Made by a program: the position numbers and the translations under genes
Shown: positions 21,136 through 27,532 of the stretch, piece after piece
How the letters are laid out: every line of letters begins with the position of its first letter
Position numbering within the stretch: position 1 is the stretch's first letter
The notes under the pieces: model-generated
Databases searched by the model: none
What the model saw: only the letters and a program-made list of their open reading frames with translations
Told to the model about the DNA's origin: nothing
Source: a virus
Length of the DNA: 30,544 bases
Direction: 5' to 3' (one strand)
Virus record (IMG/VR): IMGVR_UViG_3300028392_000216
Coordinates: 1 to 30,544 of that record

Positions 21136-22068
21136 TTAGTCGTCTGTGAAAAGGTGCGGAGTGCCTAAGAGTTTTCCTTTAGCAATTGCCTTGGCGAGTA
21201 CGCCTTTCTGTGAACGCACGTAAGCTGCCATTTGGTTTCTCATTTTATTTGCTCTGAGATTTAACACCCACTTATACCTAGGGTCAACCACCATACCGAT
21301 TTTGTTTCCAACGGTGACGGAAGGTGCGATTGAATTGCTTAGGCTGTTTTCACCAATGGCTTGGGTTTGTGCAGAAGCCTTTTTAACCCACGCTGGAAAG
21401 GACACTTTCTTGTCTCCAATTTGCTGGGCAGAAAAGAAGTAGCCAGACTTCTGGTAGCCAATGTTCTTAACTTTACTGGCTATGTAATTGTTAATCAACT
21501 TCTGGTCTTGAACTATAAAGCACAATTTAGACTCACTCCACTTTCCTCTAGTTGTCGCGACACTTCTTTTTAAGCCTCCGTAGCCTTTGTATCTAAGCCC
21601 AGAGTGGACGCTCTCCATTTGCTGTTGAGTCGTAAGTAATTTAGAACCGCCTCTTTGTCTGGCGAAATTGTTTTCAAACACTTGCCAAGTAAAGTGCCTT
21701 GGGTTTCTAGAAAAGTAATCTCCATCTCCACTAGAGCCTTTGTGGAACGTGATCCATTCTTTGTAAACTGACTCAGAACCCAGGAAGGCGACCTGACTAG
21801 GGTTGGCTTTGTCCAATGGTTTAAAGATTGAGTTAATTTGAACACGTATGATTTCTTCCTGCACTTTCTTTGCCTCACCACTTAATCCAGTTCCGGGTGA
21901 TTTCCCAGCAAAGGGTGGAGAGTATTTGCACATATCCTTGCAGAACAGTGCAGCTTGATTTTGAATAACCACACTTAATTCTTTGCCTAACAATCGGGAG
22001 TAGTCTTGCAGGTGCTTAGAAAGCAGAGAGGTATCAACCTCAACGCCTTTTAGTGCTGTATAGCCCAT
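21136..22068 (-). CDS. Minor tail / tail-completion protein candidate (gpZ-like position)
   Basis: A 310-residue basic protein. The N-terminal part (residues 1-45) is helical, then K-Y-S-P-P-F-A-G-K-S-P-G at about 48-59 resembles the P-P-x-T-G-x-L turn found in HK97 gp10 and lambda gpZ-type tail completion proteins. Many Lys and Arg residues are spread along the length, for example in SGLRYKGYGGLKRSVATTRG. Neck-gene order (joining protein, this gene, then a terminator-like gene) supports the role. Internal Met codons near a GTCGCGAC palindrome at 21554 do not suggest a second start. The call is positional with weak sequence support. Confidence 0.5.
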   Translation of the reverse strand: MGYTALKGVEVDTSLLSKHLQDYSRLLGKELSVVIQNQAALFCKDMCKYSPPFAGKSPGTGLSGEAKKVQEEIIRVQINSIFKPLDKANPSQVAFLGSESVYKEWITFHKGSSGDGDYFSRNPRHFTWQVFENNFARQRGGSKLLTTQQQMESVHSGLRYKGYGGLKRSVATTRGKWSESKLCFIVQDQKLINNYIASKVKNIGYQKSGYFFSAQQIGDKKVSFPAWVKKASAQTQAIGENSLSNSIAPSVTVGNKIGMVVDPRYKWVLNLRANKMRNQMAAYVRSQKGVLAKAIAKGKLLGTPHLFTDD

Positions 22069-22406
22069 TACGCTGGCTCACCCTTGGACTGGACTCGCAC
22101 GATCACCCAAGCGGAAGGCGGTCTGTCGTTAATTGCCACAATACGATAGTCCGCTCCATTAAAGTGAATTAAATTACCATACTTCACAGAGTCTGGGTGC
22201 GCACTTAATTGTGACTTGAGAAACTTGACGTCATAAGAAGTGGAAGACATAAACCCACCAGTCTCTAAGTCTTGAGAAACCATAGGTGGCGACATTAGGA
22301 CGTTAAAACTCACAGCTGCACCAGAGCCTCTGCGGACAGTCACAGACTTGGGTATCTCTGCCAGTATTTCTGAGGCGTCTGACGCCCACTCGTCTTGTAT
22401 TGCCAT
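22068..22406 (-). CDS. Neck / head-tail joining protein candidate
   Basis: A 112-residue protein of mixed charge with an N-terminal acidic helix and a beta-rich C-terminal half (G-N-L-I-H-F-N-G-A-D-Y-R-I-V then A-W-V-I-V-R-V-Q-S-K-G). The short beta-barrel look with a late G-x-x-Y-x-I strand is common in gpFII-like joining proteins. It is the first complete gene after the capsid terminator and overlaps the next start (TAATG-type). I do not recognise a specific family. The role is inferred from position. Confidence 0.45.
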   Translation of the reverse strand: MAIQDEWASDASEILAEIPKSVTVRRGSGAAVSFNVLMSPPMVSQDLETGGFMSSTSYDVKFLKSQLSAHPDSVKYGNLIHFNGADYRIVAINDRPPSAWVIVRVQSKGEPA

Positions 22407-22427
22407 TTACTCTGGCGACCCAGTCAA
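22407..22427 (-). promoter_or_regulatory. Bipartite leader motif, copy 3 (neck gene)
   Basis: On the minus strand this reads TTGAC-TGGG-TCGCCAGAGTAA, directly abutting the ATG at 22406. The spacer is identical to that of copy 5. It lies in a 42-nt gap after the truncated PP-loop gene. Confidence 0.6.
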
Positions 22428-22448
22428 TAGAAGCCTAGGGGTAGTCTA

Positions 22449-22721
22449 TCAAAACGCCTCTGAGAGCCTCCTAGGTGGGCTTAATAGGCGGTTGCCTAGG
22501 GCTTTACAGACCGCACATTCCCTCTGCTTTTCTAACCAATCTAACCACTTATAGACACTTTCTGGTTCTGACTGAGTGTCCGCAAAGATTGCAAAGTCAG
22601 GCATTGGCGTCACTTCTCCTTTAGCTGCCATTAGAGCGAGGGTTGAGGACTGAACCCCAGCACCTAAGGACAAAACATTCCACTTTGTTTTTGGTGGCTC
22701 ATCGAAGTAAGTTTTAACCAT
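22449..22721 (-). pseudogene. Truncated PP-loop (PAPS-reductase-like) fragment
   Basis: The 90-residue ORF begins like phage proteins of the PAPS reductase / adenine nucleotide alpha-hydrolase family: N-V-L-S-L-G-A-G-V-Q-S-S-T-L-A-L at 15-30 is the ATP-pyrophosphatase loop, and F-A-I-F-A-D-T-Q-S-E-P at 43-53 is the next conserved strand. Intact members are usually several times longer, but this one ends after C-A-V-C-K-A-L and about 14 further residues. Three CCTAGG hexamers cluster in and just after its 3' end (22434, 22470, 22495), possibly marking a deletion junction. It lies between the capsid terminator and the neck genes, where head-decoration or morons are common. It could be an expressed short protein, but catalysis looks impossible. 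Confidence 0.65.
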
Positions 22722-22772
22722 AAGAAAAGATTACGTCCTTTGTTTTAAACTTTCAACTGTTTAATAAAACAA

Positions 22773-22804
22773 AAGACCCCACTAAGTTTCCCTAGTGAGG
22801 TCTT
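22773..22804 (-). terminator. Rho-independent terminator after the major capsid gene
   Basis: A 12-bp stem (AAGACCTCACTA with TAGTGGGGTCTT, one G-U pair) closes an 8-nt loop. On the minus strand it is followed by TTGTTTTATT. It starts about 20 nt past the capsid stop codon and is the best terminator in the window. It separates head genes from neck and tail genes. Confidence 0.85.
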
Positions 22805-22826
22805 GCTTCCTTTACGTTAATCTAGA

Positions 22827-23744
22827 TTAGGAAGTAAAAGCAATACGCTGAGCACCAGCAGGATTACCAACTGCGTGACCAGTGATCCAAGAAGCCGACA
22901 AGTTCGACTTACCTTTTGTCCAATCGTACCACATACGCAGAGCAAACGTGAAGTTCGAGTCTGGGTCGGTTACGTTGATTTGTTCGCCACCACCAGTGGT
23001 AGGTGCAGCTACTGTGCGAGTCACCACAACGTGACCTTCACGTGCTGAAGCAATACCATTAAGACCTTGAGTGTAAGCAGTGCCAGAAGTTGGGAAACCG
23101 TTATACTCGTAGATGTCTAAACCGTGCAAGCGACCAACTTTTCCGTCACGGATAACTGAGGTGTCTCCGATTGAGAGGTATTGAGCGACTGAAGGGTCTT
23201 GTAAGAGTTGACCAAAAGCGTCTGGGCTTAATAGTAAAGCACGACCATCAAAAGGAAGGTTGGCTTTGGTGAGTGACGTTGCAACGTTAGCGATAGCAAC
23301 ACGATTGAAATCAGCCTTAGCACCGGAGTAAGCGGCGGTGGCGTAGTTAGCAGTGATGGTGCTGTTGACGACATCGTCAAACAGACTCTTAACAACTGCG
23401 TTGCTCATAGGTGCGATAAACACGCGACGTAACATTTCCAAAGAAATGGTGGCTACTTCGGTATCGGTGAAACTGGTCATCACGTAACGGTGGTCACCAA
23501 GTGTGATCGCAACGTCAGTTGAAGTAGCGTCAGCTGCAACGAAACCGTCAGCTGCTACGTAGTCGCTGGCAGTGAACTTATTTGCAAAACGAGTGTGGAC
23601 GACTTGACCTTTTTCTGCGACATAAGAACCGAAGTCGGTTACTGCAATCTTAGAAAGCGGTGCAAGGATTGGGGTCAAGGTGCGAAGCGTTTCAGCTGCA
23701 ACGAACTGTGGGGCTAAGCCTTGATTTAATACGGAGTTAGACAT
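22827..23744 (-). CDS. Major capsid protein
   Basis: A 305-residue protein rich in Ala, Val and Thr with few Cys or Lys, as in HK97-fold coat proteins. The N-terminal third is followed by features seen in coat proteins: G-D-H-R-Y-V-M-T-S-F-T-D-T-E, a long helix around SLEMLRRVFIAPMSNAVVKS (the spine-helix position), a L-L-L-S-P-D-A-F-G-Q-L-L block, and the conserved G-L-D-I-Y-E-Y-N-G-F-P core strand. It follows protease and scaffold genes and is immediately followed by a strong terminator, which would give the high separate expression expected of the coat gene. The fold is inferred, not modelled. Confidence 0.88.
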   Translation of the reverse strand: MSNSVLNQGLAPQFVAAETLRTLTPILAPLSKIAVTDFGSYVAEKGQVVHTRFANKFTASDYVAADGFVAADATSTDVAITLGDHRYVMTSFTDTEVATISLEMLRRVFIAPMSNAVVKSLFDDVVNSTITANYATAAYSGAKADFNRVAIANVATSLTKANLPFDGRALLLSPDAFGQLLQDPSVAQYLSIGDTSVIRDGKVGRLHGLDIYEYNGFPTSGTAYTQGLNGIASAREGHVVVTRTVAAPTTGGGEQINVTDPDSNFTFALRMWYDWTKGKSNLSASWITGHAVGNPAGAQRIAFTS

Positions 23745-23773
23745 ATTGTGTTTTTAGGGTATGAGTAAAAAAG

Positions 23774-24211
23774 TTATTTGATACCAAGGTGCGCGATAAT
23801 CGCTACACGATTGGCGTTATAAAACGCTTGTTTCTTTGCAGGGTCTTTTTCTGCAACGTAAGACTCCCAGATTTCTGAGTTAGATTTAGGAGTGATCTCG
23901 TTAGGGCTAATCTCGACAGGTGAAGCACCAAGTGAGGCGACAATAGAAGCGGACTTTTTACCTACGCTTTCAATTTGTGCGACAGCGGACTTTTTAAGTT
24001 TTTCGCTTTCTTCGTATTTAGCAGTGATGTCGGCAACCGCAGCTGTGAGTTCTGCAACCTTGCTGGCTTCAACTTCTAAAGAGGCTAGTTTGGCAGTAAG
24101 GTCTGCATTGACAGCCTTGGCTTGCTCTAGGTCTGCTGAAAGGGTTTGAGCCTCTTCGGACTTGCCTGTGAAAGCGTCCTTAAGAGCCTTAAGTGATTGT
24201 TCAAGCGTCAT
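23774..24211 (-). CDS. Coiled-coil protein, scaffold candidate
   Basis: A 145-residue protein between the head protease and the major capsid protein. Residues 5-90 are a long coiled coil rich in Ala, Glu, Lys and Leu with heptad spacing (KALKDAFTGKSEEAQTLSAD and onward). A short Pro-containing linker follows, then a compact C-terminal segment ending A-I-I-A-H-L-G-I-K. Size, composition and place fit a capsid scaffolding protein that guides prohead assembly and is then removed by the protease. A capsid decoration or delta-domain role cannot be excluded. Confidence 0.5.
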   Translation of the reverse strand: MTLEQSLKALKDAFTGKSEEAQTLSADLEQAKAVNADLTAKLASLEVEASKVAELTAAVADITAKYEESEKLKKSAVAQIESVGKKSASIVASLGASPVEISPNEITPKSNSEIWESYVAEKDPAKKQAFYNANRVAIIAHLGIK

Positions 24212-24213
24212 AC

Positions 24214-24234
24214 TTAATCTGGCGAACGTGTCAA
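24214..24234 (-). promoter_or_regulatory. Bipartite leader motif, copy 2 (scaffold-like gene)
   Basis: On the minus strand this reads TTGAC-ACGT-TCGCCAGATTAA, with one change from consensus (GATTAA for GAGTAA). It ends 2 nt before the ATG of the coiled-coil gene and begins just after the protease stop codon. A GTCGCGAC palindrome lies 4 nt upstream of it. Confidence 0.55.
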
Positions 24235-24246
24235 ATAAGTCGCGAC

Positions 24247-24675
24247 TTATCGGTGGCGGTTAGTTCCACTGCGGTCGTGCTTTTCGTCAGTGTCGATTGG
24301 CTTCTTCCCGGTGTCGTTTTCTTCTTCCGCCTGTTTCTTAGCCTCAGCAGACTCTTCTTTGTCTGGGTCGCAATCTGGGTCTTCTGGGTCATAGTCTGGG
24401 TCATCTGGATCACACTCGTCAGCCTTGGCGTCTGGTTTCTTTTCGTGCGGACGACCACATTCTGGACATTTGTCCTCATCTTCAGAACCAGCGTCATCTT
24501 CTGCCTTCTTTTCTTCTTCTTCTTCCATCTTTGGAACGACTTTGCGACTAGAGTCATCTTCTGGCTGGGCTGGGTAGCCTTTCTCGTCCTCATCGTCTTT
24601 ACCGACTGCTGGTTTCTCGTCAGTTAATTTAATACCAGACAAAGCACGTGCTGAGGCGGTTAATTTCTTAGACAT
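24247..24675 (-). CDS. Possible nested Nu3-like product from an internal start
   Basis: Met301 of the protease is preceded on the minus strand by CCCAGAGAAAGAA-ATG. This is purine-rich and resembles the CCAGAGTAA-ATG context used by other genes here. Initiation would give a 142-residue acidic protein from the C-terminal tail, the same arrangement as lambda C/Nu3. This is an inference by analogy. A separate coiled-coil gene just downstream (23774-24211) is a competing scaffold candidate. Confidence 0.3.
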   Translation of the reverse strand: MSKKLTASARALSGIKLTDEKPAVGKDDEDEKGYPAQPEDDSSRKVVPKMEEEEEKKAEDDAGSEDEDKCPECGRPHEKKPDAKADECDPDDPDYDPEDPDCDPDKEESAEAKKQAEEENDTGKKPIDTDEKHDRSGTNRHR

Positions 24676-25575
24676 TTCTTTCTCTGGGTGCGCACTTTCT
24701 TCTGCTTCTTCTTCACGTGCGTCGTTTTCTTCGTCCGCTTCCATTTGTTCTGCAACTCCAGGGTTTAAAGTTTCCATAAGTTCGTCAAAGCCATTGACGA
24801 GTCCAGTGACTAACCCAGCCACTGCACCTTTTTTACCAGAGAAGCACTGACCCTCTAAGGCGGAGTCTTCAACAAACTCACGAACAGACTTCACAGCTGC
24901 TTTAAAGTCGTTGTGAATTTCTACGACTTCTTCCTGCAACATCTTCTTCTGGTTTTCATCAAGTGAAGTACCTTCGATACCAGCACCCTTATATAAACCA
25001 GATTTAATTACTTCCACGCTATAGCCTTCGTTGCTGTAAGCCTTAGAAGCGTCAAGGTATGCAATATATACGCCCACGCTACCAACAGTGCTGGACGGAG
25101 TCGCGTAAAACTCACTGGCTTGGCTACCAATCCAGTAAGCAGCTGAACAGGCTTCGCTTTCAGTGAACGCAATTGTTTTCTTAGAGTAGTTTTTAACTTT
25201 TTCTGCGAGTTCAGGAACTCCGACTGAGACGCCACCCGGTGAGTCGATGGAAAGAATGATCGTGCTGATCGTGCTGTCACGTTCGCAATCTTCTAACATT
25301 TCTTCCACTGAATTAAGGTCACAGCAACCGCACATTCTTTCTAATGTCGTTAAGTTTTTACCAATAACGCCTTTGACCGGAACGACTGCAAAGGGTGGGA
25401 ACTTTTGAAGAGTAGGAACGCCACCAAAGATTGACGCCAACATTTCTTCCATATCGGAAGCCTTAGCGGTTAAAGGTATCTCTACGTTATCAACTCTAGA
25501 AAGGTATTCTGAGGCTTGATCACGTTGAATGAGAAGTGGGCGGTTAGACTTAAAGTCTTTCTTTAGATGTCGCAT
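24247..25575 (-). CDS. S49-family head maturation protease with a long acidic tail
   Basis: A 442-residue protein. Residues 60-265 form an SppA/ClpP-like serine protease of the lambda gpC type, which processes capsid proteins during head maturation. Visible elements are S-I-D-S-P-G-G (109-115, oxyanion region), the likely nucleophile Ser144 in EACSAAYWIG, TVGSVGVYI, and the likely general base Lys196 in SGLYKGAG. Residues 278-442 are highly acidic and low in complexity. They include E5 runs, CPECG (370-374) and a Asp-Pro repeat with two more cysteines (388, 402). In lambda the C-terminal part of gpC is also made alone as the Nu3 scaffold, and Met301 here could start such a product. The leader is AATTTTAC-like. 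Confidence 0.88.
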   Translation of the reverse strand: MRHLKKDFKSNRPLLIQRDQASEYLSRVDNVEIPLTAKASDMEEMLASIFGGVPTLQKFPPFAVVPVKGVIGKNLTTLERMCGCCDLNSVEEMLEDCERDSTISTIILSIDSPGGVSVGVPELAEKVKNYSKKTIAFTESEACSAAYWIGSQASEFYATPSSTVGSVGVYIAYLDASKAYSNEGYSVEVIKSGLYKGAGIEGTSLDENQKKMLQEEVVEIHNDFKAAVKSVREFVEDSALEGQCFSGKKGAVAGLVTGLVNGFDELMETLNPGVAEQMEADEENDAREEEAEESAHPEKEMSKKLTASARALSGIKLTDEKPAVGKDDEDEKGYPAQPEDDSSRKVVPKMEEEEEKKAEDDAGSEDEDKCPECGRPHEKKPDAKADECDPDDPDYDPEDPDCDPDKEESAEAKKQAEEENDTGKKPIDTDEKHDRSGTNRHR

Positions 25576-25586
25576 TGTATGTAAAA

Positions 25587-27128
25587 TTAAAGGGGGTCAT
25601 TACCTTCGTTCAAAGGTATCTGGCTATCGTCAATTGGCGCACTTTCATCTGGAGTTCCGGTTATGTCAGCAGTCGGAGTATTCTCTGGCTTATACATCGT
25701 CCAGAACGGAACGTTTAATTGTTCAGCAATGTCCATCTTATGACGAATGTCAGCTGCACGACGAAGGTCGTGATCACGTGAGTCGTTTCCGTTCTCTGCG
25801 TGGTATTCTGAGAAGGACTTAAGCCCTAACTGAATAGCCTTAAAGGTTGAGGCTTCTTCTTTGCCAGCGTCCACTGTAACTTTCTTAGGCGTCACCCAAT
25901 TGACTCTGTGCCAATTGTCATTTGCTGGTAAATCACCGTTGGCAACGGCATTGGCAATAACGTAACCCCACGTTGGTGTTAGAAGTCGCGACATAAGCAC
26001 GTGCTGACGTGCGTCAAATACACGCCCAGCCTTGGCTACGACTAAACGCATAGCAGACCCAGCCTTGTTTGGCTCAACAACAAACTCGTAAGGAAGGACA
26101 CCCATTGTCGAGTCACGTTGCAAGTGTTCAATAAAGCCAGTGAAGGTGCTGTTAGGTCTTGCGGACTCGATGGATTTAATTTCTTCACCCGGTGCCATCA
26201 CCAAAGTTTTGCCACCAATAAAACTACCCACTTGGTCTGGGTTGTCATAGACCTGTTTCGGGTAGTCTTGAGGACGCATACCAAACGCTTCAAAGTCAGA
26301 CTGAGAACCGTCAAATTGTGGGTTCTCTCTGGTTATGAACATAGCCTTGTCGCCGTTTGCTTTAACTGCGACTTTTTCCAGTGAAAGTATTTCTAGTATG
26401 TCGATTAAGTTGTTAATCGAGTGTTGCATTGGCGAGTATGCACGTGATCCACTCGCTTGCTCTGGGTGGTGAATATGAAGAATAGACTGAGCAGGAACTA
26501 GGCGACCTGTTCCGTCTGAACGGATAACGTTATAGCCAACGACTGCACCATATTTGTCGAAAAGAATACCGTCAAACATTCCAGCAGCTGTGCCAGAAGC
26601 GTCTTGTGAAACCCCAACCCGGTGCGACTCAATTAACTGCAACAAAACTTGTCCGTCTTTGCCGTAGGTTTTCAACGCAAACATTTCTCCGTCCCTATCT
26701 ATTAGTTTGCACACAATCTGTTGTACTTCCCAGAAGTTATAGCGTCCAGTAATTTCGCAGGGTCTATTAGCCCAGTCCTTAAAGTAGTTTTCCGCTTGAA
26801 CGTCCCAGACCGCATTACCAGAAGACGCTTGTGGTTTGATACCATCACCAACGCTATAAAGACACATATCGTTTATCATTTGGCGCACCAATCCAGCGTT
26901 GACGTAGAGCCAACGCATCTTTCGTGTCAGTTCTTGTCTGTCGAACGATGACATCGTCCGCTTTGCGTCATTAGGGAAAGGGGTGTTAATCCACGAACGC
27001 TTTACGGAGTACTTTGCACCTTCGAACTGAGAAAAGATACCAGCACCACCACCAGAGATTGCCTTGGCTTTCAAGTCGTTCTTTTTAGATACGGAACGAG
27101 TGGACTTTGGTTTCTTTGGTGATCGCAT
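25587..27128 (-). CDS. Portal protein, lambda family
   Basis: A 513-residue protein that should form the twelve-subunit ring at the head vertex through which DNA enters and leaves. The basic N-terminus and the following block around residues 40-130, with RQELTRKMRWLYVNAGLVRQ and later DMCLYSVGDGI, are typical of lambda gpB-type portals. The stretch GKTLVMAPGEEIKSI followed by P-N-S-T-F is the conserved central region. Length matches the family. It sits between gpW and the head protease, the canonical place. The start is preceded by AATTTTAC-T rather than a Shine-Dalgarno sequence, a leader also seen at 25575 and 17524. Confidence 0.92.
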   Translation of the reverse strand: MRSPKKPKSTRSVSKKNDLKAKAISGGGAGIFSQFEGAKYSVKRSWINTPFPNDAKRTMSSFDRQELTRKMRWLYVNAGLVRQMINDMCLYSVGDGIKPQASSGNAVWDVQAENYFKDWANRPCEITGRYNFWEVQQIVCKLIDRDGEMFALKTYGKDGQVLLQLIESHRVGVSQDASGTAAGMFDGILFDKYGAVVGYNVIRSDGTGRLVPAQSILHIHHPEQASGSRAYSPMQHSINNLIDILEILSLEKVAVKANGDKAMFITRENPQFDGSQSDFEAFGMRPQDYPKQVYDNPDQVGSFIGGKTLVMAPGEEIKSIESARPNSTFTGFIEHLQRDSTMGVLPYEFVVEPNKAGSAMRLVVAKAGRVFDARQHVLMSRLLTPTWGYVIANAVANGDLPANDNWHRVNWVTPKKVTVDAGKEEASTFKAIQLGLKSFSEYHAENGNDSRDHDLRRAADIRHKMDIAEQLNVPFWTMYKPENTPTADITGTPDESAPIDDSQIPLNEGNDPL

Positions 27129-27135
27129 AGTAAAA

Positions 27136-27402
27136 TTACAGACCTCTGAAGTTCCAGAGTCCGTTATAGACTCTTACTCGGTCAATAGAACCATACTGGT
27201 TAGGGTCTTTAATTTGCAAAGCGTACCGGCACTCGATTAGCGTCTGCTGTATGTCCATAGGGAACGTTTTGGAAACAGAAGTACCGCTATCACTATAACT
27301 CATCATTGTTTTACCTTCGGTGAGAAGTGAAGCTGCACGGTCTGCGATTGCCTCAATCCTTGCTTGAGATAAGATAAGAAAACACCCAGTTGCACGTGCC
27401 AT
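27136..27402 (-). CDS. gpW-like head-to-tail connector protein
   Basis: An 88-residue protein between terminase and portal, exactly where lambda places gpW, the small joining protein that stabilises filled heads and lets tails attach. The middle segment has the same plan as gpW: an amphipathic helix, a short hairpin with G-T-S-V-S-K, then a helix D-I-Q-Q-T-L-I-E-C-R-Y-A-L. It is slightly longer than lambda gpW because of an extra C-terminal stretch ending W-N-F-R-G-L. The start is the ATG immediately after leader motif copy 1. Assignment rests on size, position and weak sequence resemblance. Confidence 0.6.
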   Translation of the reverse strand: MARATGCFLILSQARIEAIADRAASLLTEGKTMMSYSDSGTSVSKTFPMDIQQTLIECRYALQIKDPNQYGSIDRVRVYNGLWNFRGL

Positions 27403-27423
27403 TTACTCTGGCGAGTAAGTCAA
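27403..27423 (-). promoter_or_regulatory. Bipartite leader motif, copy 1 (gpW-like gene)
   Basis: Read on the minus strand this is TTGAC-TTAC-TCGCCAGAGTAA, directly abutting the ATG of the gpW-like gene. It is one of five full copies of TTGAC-N4-TCGCCAGAGTAA in the window. No Shine-Dalgarno sequence is present, so the motif itself may set translation initiation. Confidence 0.6.
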
Positions 27424-27428
27424 AAGTA

Positions 27429-27451
27429 TCCACCCCTGTTAAAAGGGTGGA
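27429..27451 (-). terminator. Hairpin between terL and the gpW-like gene
   Basis: There is a perfect 7-bp stem (TCCACCC and GGGTGGA) around a 9-nt loop. On the minus strand it is followed by TACTTTTGAC, so the U-tract is weak. It lies in the 130-nt gap after terL, one of the longest gaps in the late region. It could be a leaky terminator, an RNA-processing site or an mRNA stabiliser. Confidence 0.35.
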
Positions 27452-27532
27452 CTGCAGCTGTAAAAAACGAACCACGCCAGAAACGTTTTCTTCAATCTGC
27501 ATAACTGAGAGTGGCAAACAAATGGATCACTG

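Noticed and set aside
24193-24627. Long plus-strand frame opposite the protease tail
   Set aside because: It is the antisense of the acidic, low-complexity tail and reads as a hydrophobic repeat of Phe, Leu and Val. No leader and no other plus-strand gene supports it.
15990-27423. TTGAC of the shared motif as a sigma-70 -35 box
   Set aside because: A -10 hexamer at normal spacing is absent and would fall inside or after the start codons. Translation, processing or linker roles fit better.
15990-27423. The shared motif as a conserved peptide (F-D-x-x-A-R-V)
   Set aside because: All five copies can be read as F/I/L-D-x-x-A-R, but GAC, GCC and AGA codons never vary at their wobble positions and the frame relation to the next gene differs, so conservation is at nucleotide level.
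27412-27500. A 49-codon frame starting at an ATG in the gap after terL and running into the gpW-like gene
   Set aside because: It overlaps the gpW-like gene in another frame and has no family resemblance. The gpW-like frame is far better supported.
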